From: Vibrio fortis
GTDB lineage: Bacteria > Pseudomonadota > Gammaproteobacteria > Enterobacterales > Vibrionaceae
NCBI RefSeq assembly: GCF_000695685.1
Contig: NZ_JFFR01000025.1
Span: 310,001 to 374,000 of the forward strand
Length of the DNA stretch: 64,000 nucleotides
Direction of reading: 5' to 3'
Within the stretch, counting starts at the first letter, position 1; the number at the start of each line of letters is the position of its first letter. Below the pieces are notes generated by a model. It did no database searches. It had not been told where the DNA came from and saw only the letters and a program-made list of their open reading frames with translations. The position numbers were made by a program, and so were the translations under genes. Shown piece after piece: positions 56,257-64,000 of the stretch.

Positions 56257-57438
56257 ATGAAGTCATTTTTAGTTAAACTGTGGCGCACTATGACACGCCC
56301 TGCAGTACACATCAGCCTTGGTGTACTAACCATGGGTGGTTTTATCGCGGGTGTTATCTTCTGGGGTGGTTTCAACACTGCTTTAGAAGCAACTAACACG
56401 GAAGAATTTTGTATCAGCTGTCACACCATGCGTGACAACGTATACGTAGAACTGCAAGACACGGTTCACTGGAAAAACACATCTGGTGTTCGTGCAACTT
56501 GTCCAGACTGTCACGTTCCTCACGAATGGACAGCTAAAATCGCGCGTAAGATGCAAGCATCTAAAGAAGTATTCGCACAAGTTTTCGGTGACCTAGATAC
56601 ACCTGAAAAATTCGAAGCACGTCGTATCGAGTTGGCAAAACACGAATGGGATCGTTTCTCTGCAAACAAATCTCTAGAGTGTAAAAACTGTCATAACTAC
56701 GACTCAATGGATTTCGAAAACATGCGTCCAACTGCTCGTATTCAAATGAAGAATGCAGCAGAGCGTGACCAAAGCTGTGTTGACTGTCACAAAGGCATCG
56801 CGCACAACCTTCCACTTGATATGGAATCAGCGAGCGGTATCGTTGGTGAGCTTGAGCAAGTTGCAGGTAGCACTTCTTACGCGAACGGCTCTGACGTGAT
56901 CTCAATCCGTCACCTACCAATGTACACAGACGAAACAGCAACAGTTGAAGCGGGTCTATTGAGCCCAGCAAGTAAAGTTGCAGTGATCGACGAAAAAGGC
57001 GACATGATCAAGGTTCAGATCGATGGCTGGCGTAAAGCGAAAGGCTTCGGTCGTGTAATCCAAGAAGATTTCGGTATGAACATCTCTACTGCAATCTTGA
57101 CCAAAGAAGTGTCTCAAAGCGACGTTATCACTGTTGGTGAGAAGAAAGAAGATGAGCTAACGGGTCTTCCATGGGAAGAAGTTAACCTAGCACTATGGAT
57201 GAAGAAAGAGTCTATGGTTGATAACTTCGATCCAATCTGGAATGCAGCAGGTCAGGCTTACCAGTCTAACTGTTCAACGTGTCACTCTCAGCCAGACGAA
57301 GCACACTTCAGTGCTAACGGTTGGGTAGGCATGCTAGACGGTATGATCGCATTCGTTAACTTCGACACTGATACAGAAGCACTTGTTCTTAAGTATCTAC
57401 AGAAGCACTCATCAGATTTTTCTGAAGGCCATCACTAA
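56257..57438 (+). CDS. torC: Pentahaem c-type cytochrome TorC
   Basis: TorC is a NapC/NirT-type cytochrome that passes electrons from menaquinol to TorA. The 393-residue product has one N-terminal membrane anchor (about 16-36) and five CxxCH sites: CISCH (52-56), CPDCH (82-86), CKNCH (142-146), CVDCH (174-178) and CSTCH (339-343). The four N-terminal haems form the NapC-type module, and the fifth lies in the C-terminal TorC-specific domain. It follows torE and directly precedes torA. Confidence 0.95.
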   Translation: MKSFLVKLWRTMTRPAVHISLGVLTMGGFIAGVIFWGGFNTALEATNTEEFCISCHTMRDNVYVELQDTVHWKNTSGVRATCPDCHVPHEWTAKIARKMQASKEVFAQVFGDLDTPEKFEARRIELAKHEWDRFSANKSLECKNCHNYDSMDFENMRPTARIQMKNAAERDQSCVDCHKGIAHNLPLDMESASGIVGELEQVAGSTSYANGSDVISIRHLPMYTDETATVEAGLLSPASKVAVIDEKGDMIKVQIDGWRKAKGFGRVIQEDFGMNISTAILTKEVSQSDVITVGEKKEDELTGLPWEEVNLALWMKKESMVDNFDPIWNAAGQAYQSNCSTCHSQPDEAHFSANGWVGMLDGMIAFVNFDTDTEALVLKYLQKHSSDFSEGHH

Positions 57439-57462
57439 TAAGACGTCAATTGGAGTAACACA

Positions 57463-59925
57463 ATGGCAATTACAAGAAGAAGTTTTCTGAAAGGTGTCGC
57501 GACAACAGGTGCGGCATCAGTTATGGGCCCAAGCCTATTAGTGTCGGCTTCTGCATCTGCAGCAGAAACAGACGGCACGTGGAAAGTCTCAGGTTCTCAC
57601 TGGGGAGCATTCCGTGCTCGTGTTTACGCTGGTAAGGTTCAAGAGATTAAGCCACTAGAAATTGATAAACACCCAACAGAGATGTTGAAGGGTATCAAAG
57701 GCATCATCTACAGCCCATCACGTGTGCGTTACCCTATGGTTCGCCTAGACTGGTTGAAAAAACACAAGTACAGCGCAGATACACGTGGTAACAACCGCTT
57801 TATCCGTGTGACTTGGGACGAGGCACTAGATCTTGTTTACCGCGAGCTTGAGCGCGTACAGAAAGATTACGGCCCATGGGCGCTTCACACAGGTCAAACT
57901 GGTTGGAGACAAACAGGTCAGTTCCACAGCTGTACTAACCACATGCAACGTGCAATGGCACTTCATGGCTACTCTGTGAAGAAGATTGGTGACTACTCAA
58001 CAGGTGCTGGTCAAACAATCATGCCTTACGTGCTAGGTTCTACAGAAGTTTATGCACAAGGTACATCTTGGGAACTTATCCTAGAAAACAGTGACAACAT
58101 TATCCTTTGGGGTAACGATCCAGTTAAGAACCTTCAAGTAGGTTGGACGTGTGAGACTCACGAGTCGTTCGCATACCTAGAACAACTGAAAGAAAAAGTT
58201 GCTAACAAAGAGATCAACGTTGTTTCTGTTGACCCTGTTAAAAACAAAACAGGTCGTTACCTAGAAAACGAGCAGTTCTACATAAACCCACAAACTGACG
58301 TGGCGTTCATGCTAGGTGTTGCTCACGTGCTTTACAATGAAGGCCTATACGACAAGAAGTTCATCGAGACTTACTGTCTAGGTTTTGAAGACTTTATTAA
58401 GTACGTTCAAGGTGAGACAAAAGATAAAGTAGAGAAGACACCGGAGTGGGCTTCTGCTATCTGTGGCGCAAGTGCGGACTCAATCCGTGACTTCGCTAAG
58501 ATGCTGGTTAACGGTCGTACACAAATTCTTGTAGGTTGGAGTATTCAGCGTCAAGAGCACGGTGAACAGCCTTACTGGATGTGTGCAGTTATCGCAGCAA
58601 TGGTTGGTCAAATTGGTCTACCTGGCGGTGGTATCTCTTACGGTCACCACTACTCTGGTATCGGTGTATCTTCAACTGGTTTCTCAGCTCCGGGTTCGTT
58701 CCCACTGAACATCGACCAAGGTCAGAAGCCAAAACACACGAACACAGATTACAACGGTTACAGCCGCGTAATCCCAGTTGCTCGTTGGGTTGATAGCCTG
58801 TTAGAGCCAGGTAAGAAGATCAAAGCGAACGGCGCAACGGTAACACTGCCAGATATCAAGATGATGGTATTTAGTGGTAACAACCCGTGGCACCACCACC
58901 AAGATCGCAACAAGATGCGTAAAGCGTTCAAGAGCCTACAAACTGTTGTCGCAGTAGACTTCACTTGGACGGCGACGTGTCGTCACTCTGATATCGTGCT
59001 TCCAGCATGTACTCAGTGGGAACGTAACGATATTGATGGTTATGGCGCATACTCTGGTCGTGGTCTGATCGCGATGCACAAACTGGTGGATCCTCTGTTC
59101 CAATCTAAGACTGACTTCGAGATCATGTCTAGCCTAACTAAGCGTTGGGGCCGTTACGACGACTACACGCGTGGTATGGACGAGATGCAGTGGGTTAAAT
59201 CTCTGTATGACGAGTGTCGCGCTTCAAACGAAGGCAGCTTTGAAATGCCAGAGTTTGCTGAGTTCTGGGAGAAAGGTTTCCTAGACTTCGGTAAAGGTAA
59301 GCCATGGACTCGTCACGCTTCATTCCGTGAAGACCCAGAGATCAATGCACTAGGTACACCTTCTGGTTTCATCGAAATCACAAGCCGTACTGTAGGCAAC
59401 ATGGGCTACGAGCACTGTCAAGAGCACCCAATGTGGTTCGAGAAATCTGAACGTTCACACGGTGGTCCAGGTTCTGACAAACACCCGTACTGGCTGCAAT
59501 CTTGTCACCCAGACAAGCGTCTACACTCTCAGATGTGTGATTCTGAAGAGTTCCGTGCAACTTACGCGGTACAAGGTCGTGAGCCAATCTACATCAACCC
59601 AACAGATGCTAAGAAGAAAGGCATCAAAGATGGTGATGTGGTACGTGTATTCAACGACCGTGGTCAACTTCTGGCTGGTGCTGTTCTTATGGATAGCTAC
59701 GCTCCAGGTGTTGTGCGTATCGAAGAAGGTGCTTGGTACGGTCCAATGAACGAGAAAGTGGGTGCGCTAGATACATACGGCGATCCAAACACACTGACTC
59801 AAGATATTGGCTCTTCTGAGCTAGCTCAAGCGACATCGGCAAACACATGTCTGGTCGACTTTGAGAAGTTCACTGGTAAGCTACCTCCAGTTACTTCATT
59901 CGGTGGTCCAATCGAAGTTGCTTAA
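57463..59925 (+). CDS. torA: Trimethylamine-N-oxide reductase TorA
   Basis: TorA is the periplasmic molybdenum reductase that reduces TMAO to TMA at the end of the respiratory chain. The 820-residue product has a Tat signal (RRSFLK at residues 5-10, cleavage near the ASASAA stretch), and the DYSTGAGQ loop with Ser179 as the likely molybdenum ligand, plus WGNDPVKN and [14 protein letters not shown] segments typical of the DMSO/TMAO reductase family. TorZ of E. coli is the main alternative; the torECA context favours TorA. A torD chaperone gene is not adjacent. Confidence 0.93.
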   Translation: MAITRRSFLKGVATTGAASVMGPSLLVSASASAAETDGTWKVSGSHWGAFRARVYAGKVQEIKPLEIDKHPTEMLKGIKGIIYSPSRVRYPMVRLDWLKKHKYSADTRGNNRFIRVTWDEALDLVYRELERVQKDYGPWALHTGQTGWRQTGQFHSCTNHMQRAMALHGYSVKKIGDYSTGAGQTIMPYVLGSTEVYAQGTSWELILENSDNIILWGNDPVKNLQVGWTCETHESFAYLEQLKEKVANKEINVVSVDPVKNKTGRYLENEQFYINPQTDVAFMLGVAHVLYNEGLYDKKFIETYCLGFEDFIKYVQGETKDKVEKTPEWASAICGASADSIRDFAKMLVNGRTQILVGWSIQRQEHGEQPYWMCAVIAAMVGQIGLPGGGISYGHHYSGIGVSSTGFSAPGSFPLNIDQGQKPKHTNTDYNGYSRVIPVARWVDSLLEPGKKIKANGATVTLPDIKMMVFSGNNPWHHHQDRNKMRKAFKSLQTVVAVDFTWTATCRHSDIVLPACTQWERNDIDGYGAYSGRGLIAMHKLVDPLFQSKTDFEIMSSLTKRWGRYDDYTRGMDEMQWVKSLYDECRASNEGSFEMPEFAEFWEKGFLDFGKGKPWTRHASFREDPEINALGTPSGFIEITSRTVGNMGYEHCQEHPMWFEKSERSHGGPGSDKHPYWLQSCHPDKRLHSQMCDSEEFRATYAVQGREPIYINPTDAKKKGIKDGDVVRVFNDRGQLLAGAVLMDSYAPGVVRIEEGAWYGPMNEKVGALDTYGDPNTLTQDIGSSELAQATSANTCLVDFEKFTGKLPPVTSFGGPIEVA

Positions 59926-59955
59926 TGCACTCGATATAAACGCCAAAAGATAGTT

Positions 59956-59990
59956 AAAAGCCCCTGTAAGTGATGCTTACAGGGGCTTTT
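59956..59990 (+). terminator. Intrinsic terminator of torECA
   Basis: Perfect 15-bp arms AAAAGCCCCTGTAAG / CTTACAGGGGCTTTT with loop TGATG, followed by T residues. Confidence 0.94.
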
Positions 59991-60081
59991 TTACATTTTG
60001 AAGTCTGTTAGCCTACATTATTTGAAATCGTCTACGAGCCTTTGTGGGCATCCTATGAGAAAAAACAGGCTCTATGGAGAA

Positions 60082-60124
60082 CGCTCCAAGGCCACCAGTA
60101 ATCCTGACAGGTGACCTTGGAACG
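60082..60124. repeat. Imperfect long inverted repeat
   Basis: Fifteen-base arms (60082-60096 and 60110-60124) share CG-n-TCCAAGG-n-CACC and its inverse with two mismatches and a 13-nt loop. No T-run follows on either strand. It lies between the torA terminator and the stop of the membrane-protein gene at 60171. Confidence 0.5.
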
Positions 60125-60170
60125 AACGGAAACTCGGAAATGGATGATTGATAAGAGGGATTAATTGATT

Positions 60171-60701
60171 TTAAAGCTTTGTTGGGCGCAGTAAGTCATC
60201 GACATGGGACAGATTAATAATTTTTCCCAAAGCGCTGCCCACAATAACACTCAATGCGATCGCGGCGATGCTGGTGCTTACATCGCTGGCAATGAACAAA
60301 AAAGCCGCGTTGCCCAGTGTACTGATTAGGGCTGCGATAAGCGCGCCAATGCCTAGTTTCCCAGAAACAAACTGAGACATAACCGATACCATACCCCCGC
60401 AGCCAGGGATTGCGGCCATTACAGAAGCACAGACGATTTGATTGGAGCGACATTGATGTGCGAGTAAGTGTTCATTATCGGCGTTAAGCGTTAGCCATTG
60501 GTAGCCCACTAAGCTCAATAACGTGTAGAGCGCAGAAGCAAAAGCGAAGTCTGTAAAAGTCGTGACCGTAAGATCCAATAGCGATACAGTCACAATCAGA
60601 GTGGTAAGCGCGACAGTAAGAAATATTCGCTTACGAAATAGGGATGACGGTATTGATTCTGAAGTGTGATGTTCTGATGCGAATTGGATTCTTCGATTCA
60701 T
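60171..60701 (-). CDS. Fur-box-preceded multi-span membrane protein with PGCG motif
   Basis: The 176-residue product has a charged N-terminus of about 25 residues and about five hydrophobic spans (near 27-47, 52-72, 90-112, 117-139 and 142-162). Between spans two and three is AHQCRSNQIV, and span three carries AAIPGCGGMVS. The PGCG motif resembles the repeated motif of the putative heavy-metal/manganese exporters of the ArsP_2 type, but those are about twice as long, so this could be a half-size member or a shortened gene. The upstream promoter overlaps a Fur box, which links it to iron. Function is unknown. Confidence 0.65.
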   Translation of the reverse strand: MNRRIQFASEHHTSESIPSSLFRKRIFLTVALTTLIVTVSLLDLTVTTFTDFAFASALYTLLSLVGYQWLTLNADNEHLLAHQCRSNQIVCASVMAAIPGCGGMVSVMSQFVSGKLGIGALIAALISTLGNAAFLFIASDVSTSIAAIALSVIVGSALGKIINLSHVDDLLRPTKL

Positions 60702-60735
60702 AGCGATATACCCAGTATATAAAGGCTTAGGTATA

Positions 60736-60763
60736 ACTATATACGAATAAGAATGATTATCAA
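60736..60763 (-). promoter_or_regulatory. Promoter of the PGCG-motif membrane protein
   Basis: On the minus strand TTGATA (60758-60763) and TATAGT (60736-60741) are 16 bp apart, 35 bp before the start codon. The -35 box lies inside the Fur box. Confidence 0.6.
60748..60762 (-). promoter_or_regulatory. Fur box
   Basis: TGATAATCATTCTTA on the minus strand matches the 7-1-7 Fur consensus TGATAATNATTATCA at 13 of the 14 fixed-plus-centre comparisons I could make by eye, missing two bases in the right arm. Its overlap with the -35 box is the usual arrangement for repression by iron-loaded Fur. Confidence 0.72.
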
Positions 60764-60917
60764 TTGTGTTTTATGGTTTTTCTAGCAACTTACCATAGGC
60801 AAATAGTCTAACAGGCAGCAACGAAGCGATGATCATTGTCAAAAAATAGGGTAAAGTAAGCGAAATAAAGAGATGCTCTATAGGTAGAGCTGTAATTTTA
60901 GTGTAATAGGAAGAAAC

Positions 60918-61823
60918 ATGATTTTAGTTGTTGGTCACAAAAACCCTGATAGTGACAGTATTTGTAGCGCGCTAGTTGCAACTGAGCTTCTTAAAGCTCG
61001 TGGCGAAGAAGCGACACCAATTCGCCAAGGCGAGATCAACCGCGAAACTCAACACATTCTAGAAGTTGCTGGCGCAGATATGCCAGAGCTTCGTACTTCT
61101 GTTGCTGGCGAAAAAATTTGGCTAGTAGACTACTCAGACCTAGCTCAAGCTCCTGATGACGTTGCTGACGCAGAAATCCTTGGTATCGTTGACCACCACC
61201 GTCTTGGTGATGTGATGACAGTAAACCCAATGGAAGCGTGGATCTGGCCTGTTGGTTGTACAAACACTGTACTATTCAACATGTTCAAGATTGAAGGTCA
61301 CGAAATCACCCCACAAATCGCTAAGCTAATGATGTCTGCTATCCTGTCAGACACGGTAGGTTTTGCTTCTCCGACTTGTACTCAAAAAGACAAAGACGCA
61401 GTTGTTGAACTAGCAGAAATCGCTGGTGTAACTGACGTAGACGCGTTCATCAAAGCACTGCTAATCGCGAAAACAAACATCGAAGGCCTATCTGCTGCTG
61501 AGCTAGTAGAAAAAGACCTTAAAGGTTACCCGTTCAACGGTCGCGACGTAGTAGTTGGCCAAGTTGAGCTAGCAACTCTTGAGCAAGTTGATGGCATGAT
61601 TGAAGCACTTGAAGCTGACCTAGAAACTCGTTGTGAGAAAGACGGTCTAGCATTCGCTGCAGTAATGTTAACTGATATCACAACAGCTCAAACTCGTCTT
61701 CTTTACAAAGGTGAGTGGGCTGAGAAGCTAGTTAAGCACGAGCAAGACGGTGTATTGATGATGGAAAATACACTAAGCCGTAAGAAGCAAGGTTGGCCTT
61801 GGCTTCAAGGTGAGCTTGCTTAA
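60918..61823 (+). CDS. ppaC: Manganese-dependent inorganic pyrophosphatase (family II)
   Basis: PpaC hydrolyses pyrophosphate to phosphate, pulling biosynthetic reactions forward. The 301-residue DHH-family product has the metal-site motifs GHKNPDSDS (His7, Asp11, Asp13), LVDYSD (Asp71) and VDHHRLGD (Asp92, His93, His94) and a C-terminal DHHA2 domain with the SRKKQ substrate-binding motif. No CBS domains interrupt it. AGGAAG precedes ATG 60918. It is divergent from the Fur-controlled gene. Confidence 0.96.
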   Translation: MILVVGHKNPDSDSICSALVATELLKARGEEATPIRQGEINRETQHILEVAGADMPELRTSVAGEKIWLVDYSDLAQAPDDVADAEILGIVDHHRLGDVMTVNPMEAWIWPVGCTNTVLFNMFKIEGHEITPQIAKLMMSAILSDTVGFASPTCTQKDKDAVVELAEIAGVTDVDAFIKALLIAKTNIEGLSAAELVEKDLKGYPFNGRDVVVGQVELATLEQVDGMIEALEADLETRCEKDGLAFAAVMLTDITTAQTRLLYKGEWAEKLVKHEQDGVLMMENTLSRKKQGWPWLQGELA

Positions 61824-61841
61824 TTAAGCTGCTGACGAATT

Positions 61842-61867
61842 AAACGCCTGCTTTTCAGCAGGCGTTT
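61842..61867 (+). terminator. Intrinsic terminator of ppaC
   Basis: Perfect 10-bp arms AAACGCCTGC / GCAGGCGTTT with a 6-nt T-rich loop and a T-run. Confidence 0.93.
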
Positions 61868-61986
61868 TTCTTTGGCATTAAATTGCACCTTATTAGACTA
61901 TTTCTTTGAATAGAAGTATTTGCAGTTCAAAAAGCTCGGCATACACTGTATGAGAGCGAACGCACTGACAAAAGTAGGAAAAGATA

Positions 61987-62376
61987 ATGACTACACCGCT
62001 AGACGAGCAAAAAATCGCAGAAGTTAACAAATACACAGGTGAACAACGCTTTAAATACTGTGTAAAAGAGATCGTGGCTAATCGTGAAGTATGGATCCTA
62101 ACCGACGAGCACGGTTGTGTGATGCTAAATACTGAAGATGAAGATTGTGTACCAGTTTGGCCAAACAAAGAGTTCGCAGAATCTTGGGCAACAGGCGAGT
62201 GGGCAGAATGTAAAGCTGAAGCGATCTCATTGAATAAGTGGCACAGTCGTTGGACCATGGGTCTAGAAGACGATGAACTCGCTGTTGTTGTCTTCCCAAA
62301 TGAGCAGGAAGAGGGCGTAGTACTTTTCCCTGACGAATTCGATTTCGAACTGAAGAAGCAAGCGGCTAAGCGCTAA
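61987..62376 (+). CDS. DUF2750-domain protein
   Basis: The 129-residue product is acidic, with no signal or membrane segment. The segments YCVKEIVANREVWILTDEHGCVML, CVPVWPNKEFAESWATGEW and the C-terminal VVVFPNEQEEGVVLFPDEFDFELKK match the DUF2750 pattern. The many tryptophans and the PVWPN motif are characteristic. Function is unknown. It ends seven bases before the convergent DUF2927 gene and has no own terminator that I can see. Confidence 0.85.
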   Translation: MTTPLDEQKIAEVNKYTGEQRFKYCVKEIVANREVWILTDEHGCVMLNTEDEDCVPVWPNKEFAESWATGEWAECKAEAISLNKWHSRWTMGLEDDELAVVVFPNEQEEGVVLFPDEFDFELKKQAAKR

Positions 62377-62383
62377 CTCTTCT

Positions 62384-63163
62384 CTAACGAAACAGTTCAT
62401 ATAAGGGAGCCTGTCTGGCTTCCTTAGTAGCACCTTTCAGTATCTCTTCCTTTTGATATTCTCTTAATAAACGTTTCACAACAGGTTTCACTTCTGAGAG
62501 CGTCATCCCTGCTTTCAAATCAGGCTCATAGAGTAGCTTTAACAAAACCACGTCTAAAGGCGCTAGAAGCTCTTCTGGTGTGTGATCATTAAAGATAGAA
62601 GGATAGGCATGCTCCGAATCATTGGGCAGCCCTAACGCTTGTGTGATTTCTTCTACGACACATGCTAATAACTTGCCTCGACTCCTTGCCAAGTCTACAG
62701 GTATTACGATAGCCGCAGAGACAATATGACCAGTGGCATTGGTCGTATAACCTGCGGTGCATATTGCCGTATTCAAATGTTGAGTTGACCTTAGGTTAAG
62801 TGCTGACTTGGCTTCTTTAGTCCACTTTGATTCACGTGTATAAATCCAATGCACGTTGGCTTGTGATTGTTTACTAACAAACTCGATAGATAGGCCGGTG
62901 ATTTGAGCCAAGTGCTGAACGTGTAATTCGGTAAGTTCTTGATGGAGAGCTTCATCGCCGACGCGGTGATCTAACCAAATTCTTATTGGTTGGTTCCATT
63001 TCGCCAGCGGGTGATTGCCACTCGTGTATTCATGCTCCAGAGCAACGCTGTAGAAAGCGCGTTCCACGAAGCTAGGGTCAAGCCAGGTAAGCCCGGTAGC
63101 TTGCGTAGGGTTTGAAAATAGAGCAATAAAAAGGGAATAAATGTAGAACATATACAGTTTCAT
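62384..63163 (-). CDS. DUF2927-domain exported protein
   Basis: The 259-residue product has a signal peptide (MKLYMFYIYSLFIALFSNPTQA, cleavage near residue 22). It has the features of DUF2927: PIRIWLDHRVGDEALHQELTELHVQHLAQITGLSI, and CVVEEITQALGLPNDSEHAYPSIFND in the place where zinc proteases have HExxH. The VVEEITQ segment keeps Glu but lacks the two His, so it looks like an inactive protease-like fold. The middle TAICTAGYTTNATGHIVSAAIVIPVD and the CxxCx-type cysteines could form a disulfide. It lies between DUF2750 and sapF. Confidence 0.82.
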   Translation of the reverse strand: MKLYMFYIYSLFIALFSNPTQATGLTWLDPSFVERAFYSVALEHEYTSGNHPLAKWNQPIRIWLDHRVGDEALHQELTELHVQHLAQITGLSIEFVSKQSQANVHWIYTRESKWTKEAKSALNLRSTQHLNTAICTAGYTTNATGHIVSAAIVIPVDLARSRGKLLACVVEEITQALGLPNDSEHAYPSIFNDHTPEELLAPLDVVLLKLLYEPDLKAGMTLSEVKPVVKRLLREYQKEEILKGATKEARQAPLYELFR

Positions 63164-63211
63164 TTATTCCCTCATCTTCTTACATTAACGCAGTTTTAAT
63201 GGTTTAAGTGA

Positions 63212-63994
63212 CTAATAGTTTGGTGCTTTAAAGAAGTGACTTTCAACCAAACGCTGAGTAATTTGGTGAGAAGGGTTAGAGAGCACCTCATGCGTTTCAC
63301 CTGCTTCGACCACATCGCCTTCATGCATTACGATGATTTTATCGGTGATGTGTTTAACGATGCCAATGTGTTGTGAAACGTACACAAATGATACGCCCAT
63401 CTCTTCTTGAAGCTCCAAGAACAGGTTGATGATCTGAGAGCGCATCGCCATGTCTAAACCATTGAGCGCTTCGTCGGCTACAATGATGGATGGCTGAAGT
63501 ATCAAGGCACGAGCCAGACAAACCCTCTGCTTTTGTCCTGCTGCGAGCATTTGAGGGTAGAAGTAAGCGTGCTCTGGAAGCAAGCCAACTCGAAGTAGAG
63601 TGTCTTTCACTCGCTTCATACGCGCTTCAGGCGGCATGTTGGTGTTTCGCTTAAGTGGTCCTTCAAGAATGCGACCGATCTGAATACGAGGGTTTAACGA
63701 CGTATTTGGATCTTGGAAGATCATGCGAATTAGCTTACAACGCGTCGAGTAGTCTTTGTGTTCAAGCCTTTCACCATTAACTCGAATCTCACCAGACGTA
63801 GGTTCAACCATGCCTGCTAACATGCGAGCAAGCGTTGACTTACCAGAGCCATTTTGTCCAATAAATCCTATGGTTTGTCCTGCTTCTAGAGTGAAGCTCA
63901 CCGGTTTCACCGCCTGATGAATCTTCTTACGAAAAAGCCCAGAGCGTGTCGTAAAATCTTTGGAAAGATCACTGACTTCTAATAGTGCACTCAT
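63212..63994 (-). CDS. sapF: Peptide ABC transporter ATP-binding protein SapF
   Basis: SapF is one of two ATPases of the SapABCDF importer, linked in enteric bacteria to antimicrobial-peptide resistance and to putrescine or potassium effects. The 260-residue product has Walker A GQNGSGKS (46-53), Q-loop MIFQDPNTSLNPR, signature LAAGQ at 150-154 in place of LSGGQ, Walker B IVADEA (Asp164/Glu165) and the switch His in VYVSQHIG. The LAxGQ signature and YVSQHIGIVKHITD segment are those of SapF. The start lies six bases inside the right edge, so sapDCBA presumably continue beyond it. Confidence 0.92.
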   Translation of the reverse strand: MSALLEVSDLSKDFTTRSGLFRKKIHQAVKPVSFTLEAGQTIGFIGQNGSGKSTLARMLAGMVEPTSGEIRVNGERLEHKDYSTRCKLIRMIFQDPNTSLNPRIQIGRILEGPLKRNTNMPPEARMKRVKDTLLRVGLLPEHAYFYPQMLAAGQKQRVCLARALILQPSIIVADEALNGLDMAMRSQIINLFLELQEEMGVSFVYVSQHIGIVKHITDKIIVMHEGDVVEAGETHEVLSNPSHQITQRLVESHFFKAPNY

Positions 63995-64000
63995 GATTTC

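Overview
The window reads as chromosomal DNA of a marine gammaproteobacterium of the family Vibrionaceae, most likely Vibrio. This rests on the proteins (CysB, Lrp, H-NS, FtsK, HflD, torECA), on moderate GC with a gammaproteobacterial style of codon use, and on a gene order that I recall as conserved in Vibrio chromosome 1 (lrp-ftsK-lolA-rarA-serS, bioA/bioBFCD, htpX, mnmA-hflD-purB, gsk, hns, an NhaC-type antiporter, then hisGDCBHAFI). The species cannot be fixed from the sequence alone. I see no rRNA, tRNA, CRISPR array, insertion sequence or prophage.

Layout. 1-7548: the end of a peptide-type ABC importer (solute-binding protein fragment and two ATPases), then an outer-membrane beta-barrel candidate and a 1376-residue lipoprotein metalloprotease; this is the most accessory-looking part. 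7630-13823: miaE, a membrane-anchored coiled-coil protein, cysB, an unusual methyltransferase, and the divergent pair ald/lrp. 13953-20567: ftsK, lolA, rarA, serS. 20756-26256: a YbiI-like zinc-finger protein, then biotin synthesis (bioA divergent from bioBFCD around a BirA-type operator). 26353-34183: a 55-residue ORF, htpX, the mnmA-hflD-purB cluster with a PurR operator, gsk with a second PurR-type operator, and hns. 34551-44047: a lysine riboswitch ahead of an NhaC-family transporter, then the complete histidine operon behind a five-His leader peptide and attenuator. 44228-51734: YchJ-type protein, EAL-HDOD protein, lpxH, ppiB, cysS, tdk, a DUF218 protein, an SDR protein and a TIGR02647-like protein. 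51997-63994: a helical lipoprotein, focA, a fetB-like permease without its ATPase, torECA for TMAO respiration, a Fur-box-preceded membrane protein, family II pyrophosphatase, DUF2750 and DUF2927 proteins, and sapF at the right edge.

Most of the window is core metabolism with cis-regulation that can be read directly: the riboswitch, the attenuator, BirA, PurR (two), Fur, CRP-like and Lrp-like sites, and more than twenty intrinsic terminators. Anaerobic functions (focA, torECA) cluster near the right end.

I did not find a convincing undescribed multi-gene system. The best candidates for new biology are the importer / outer-membrane protein / giant lipoprotein metalloprotease cluster at the left edge, the long gsk-hns intergenic region that may encode an RNA, the perfect palindrome of two DnaA-box sequences between focA and the fetB-like gene, and the Fur-box-controlled PGCG-motif membrane protein.
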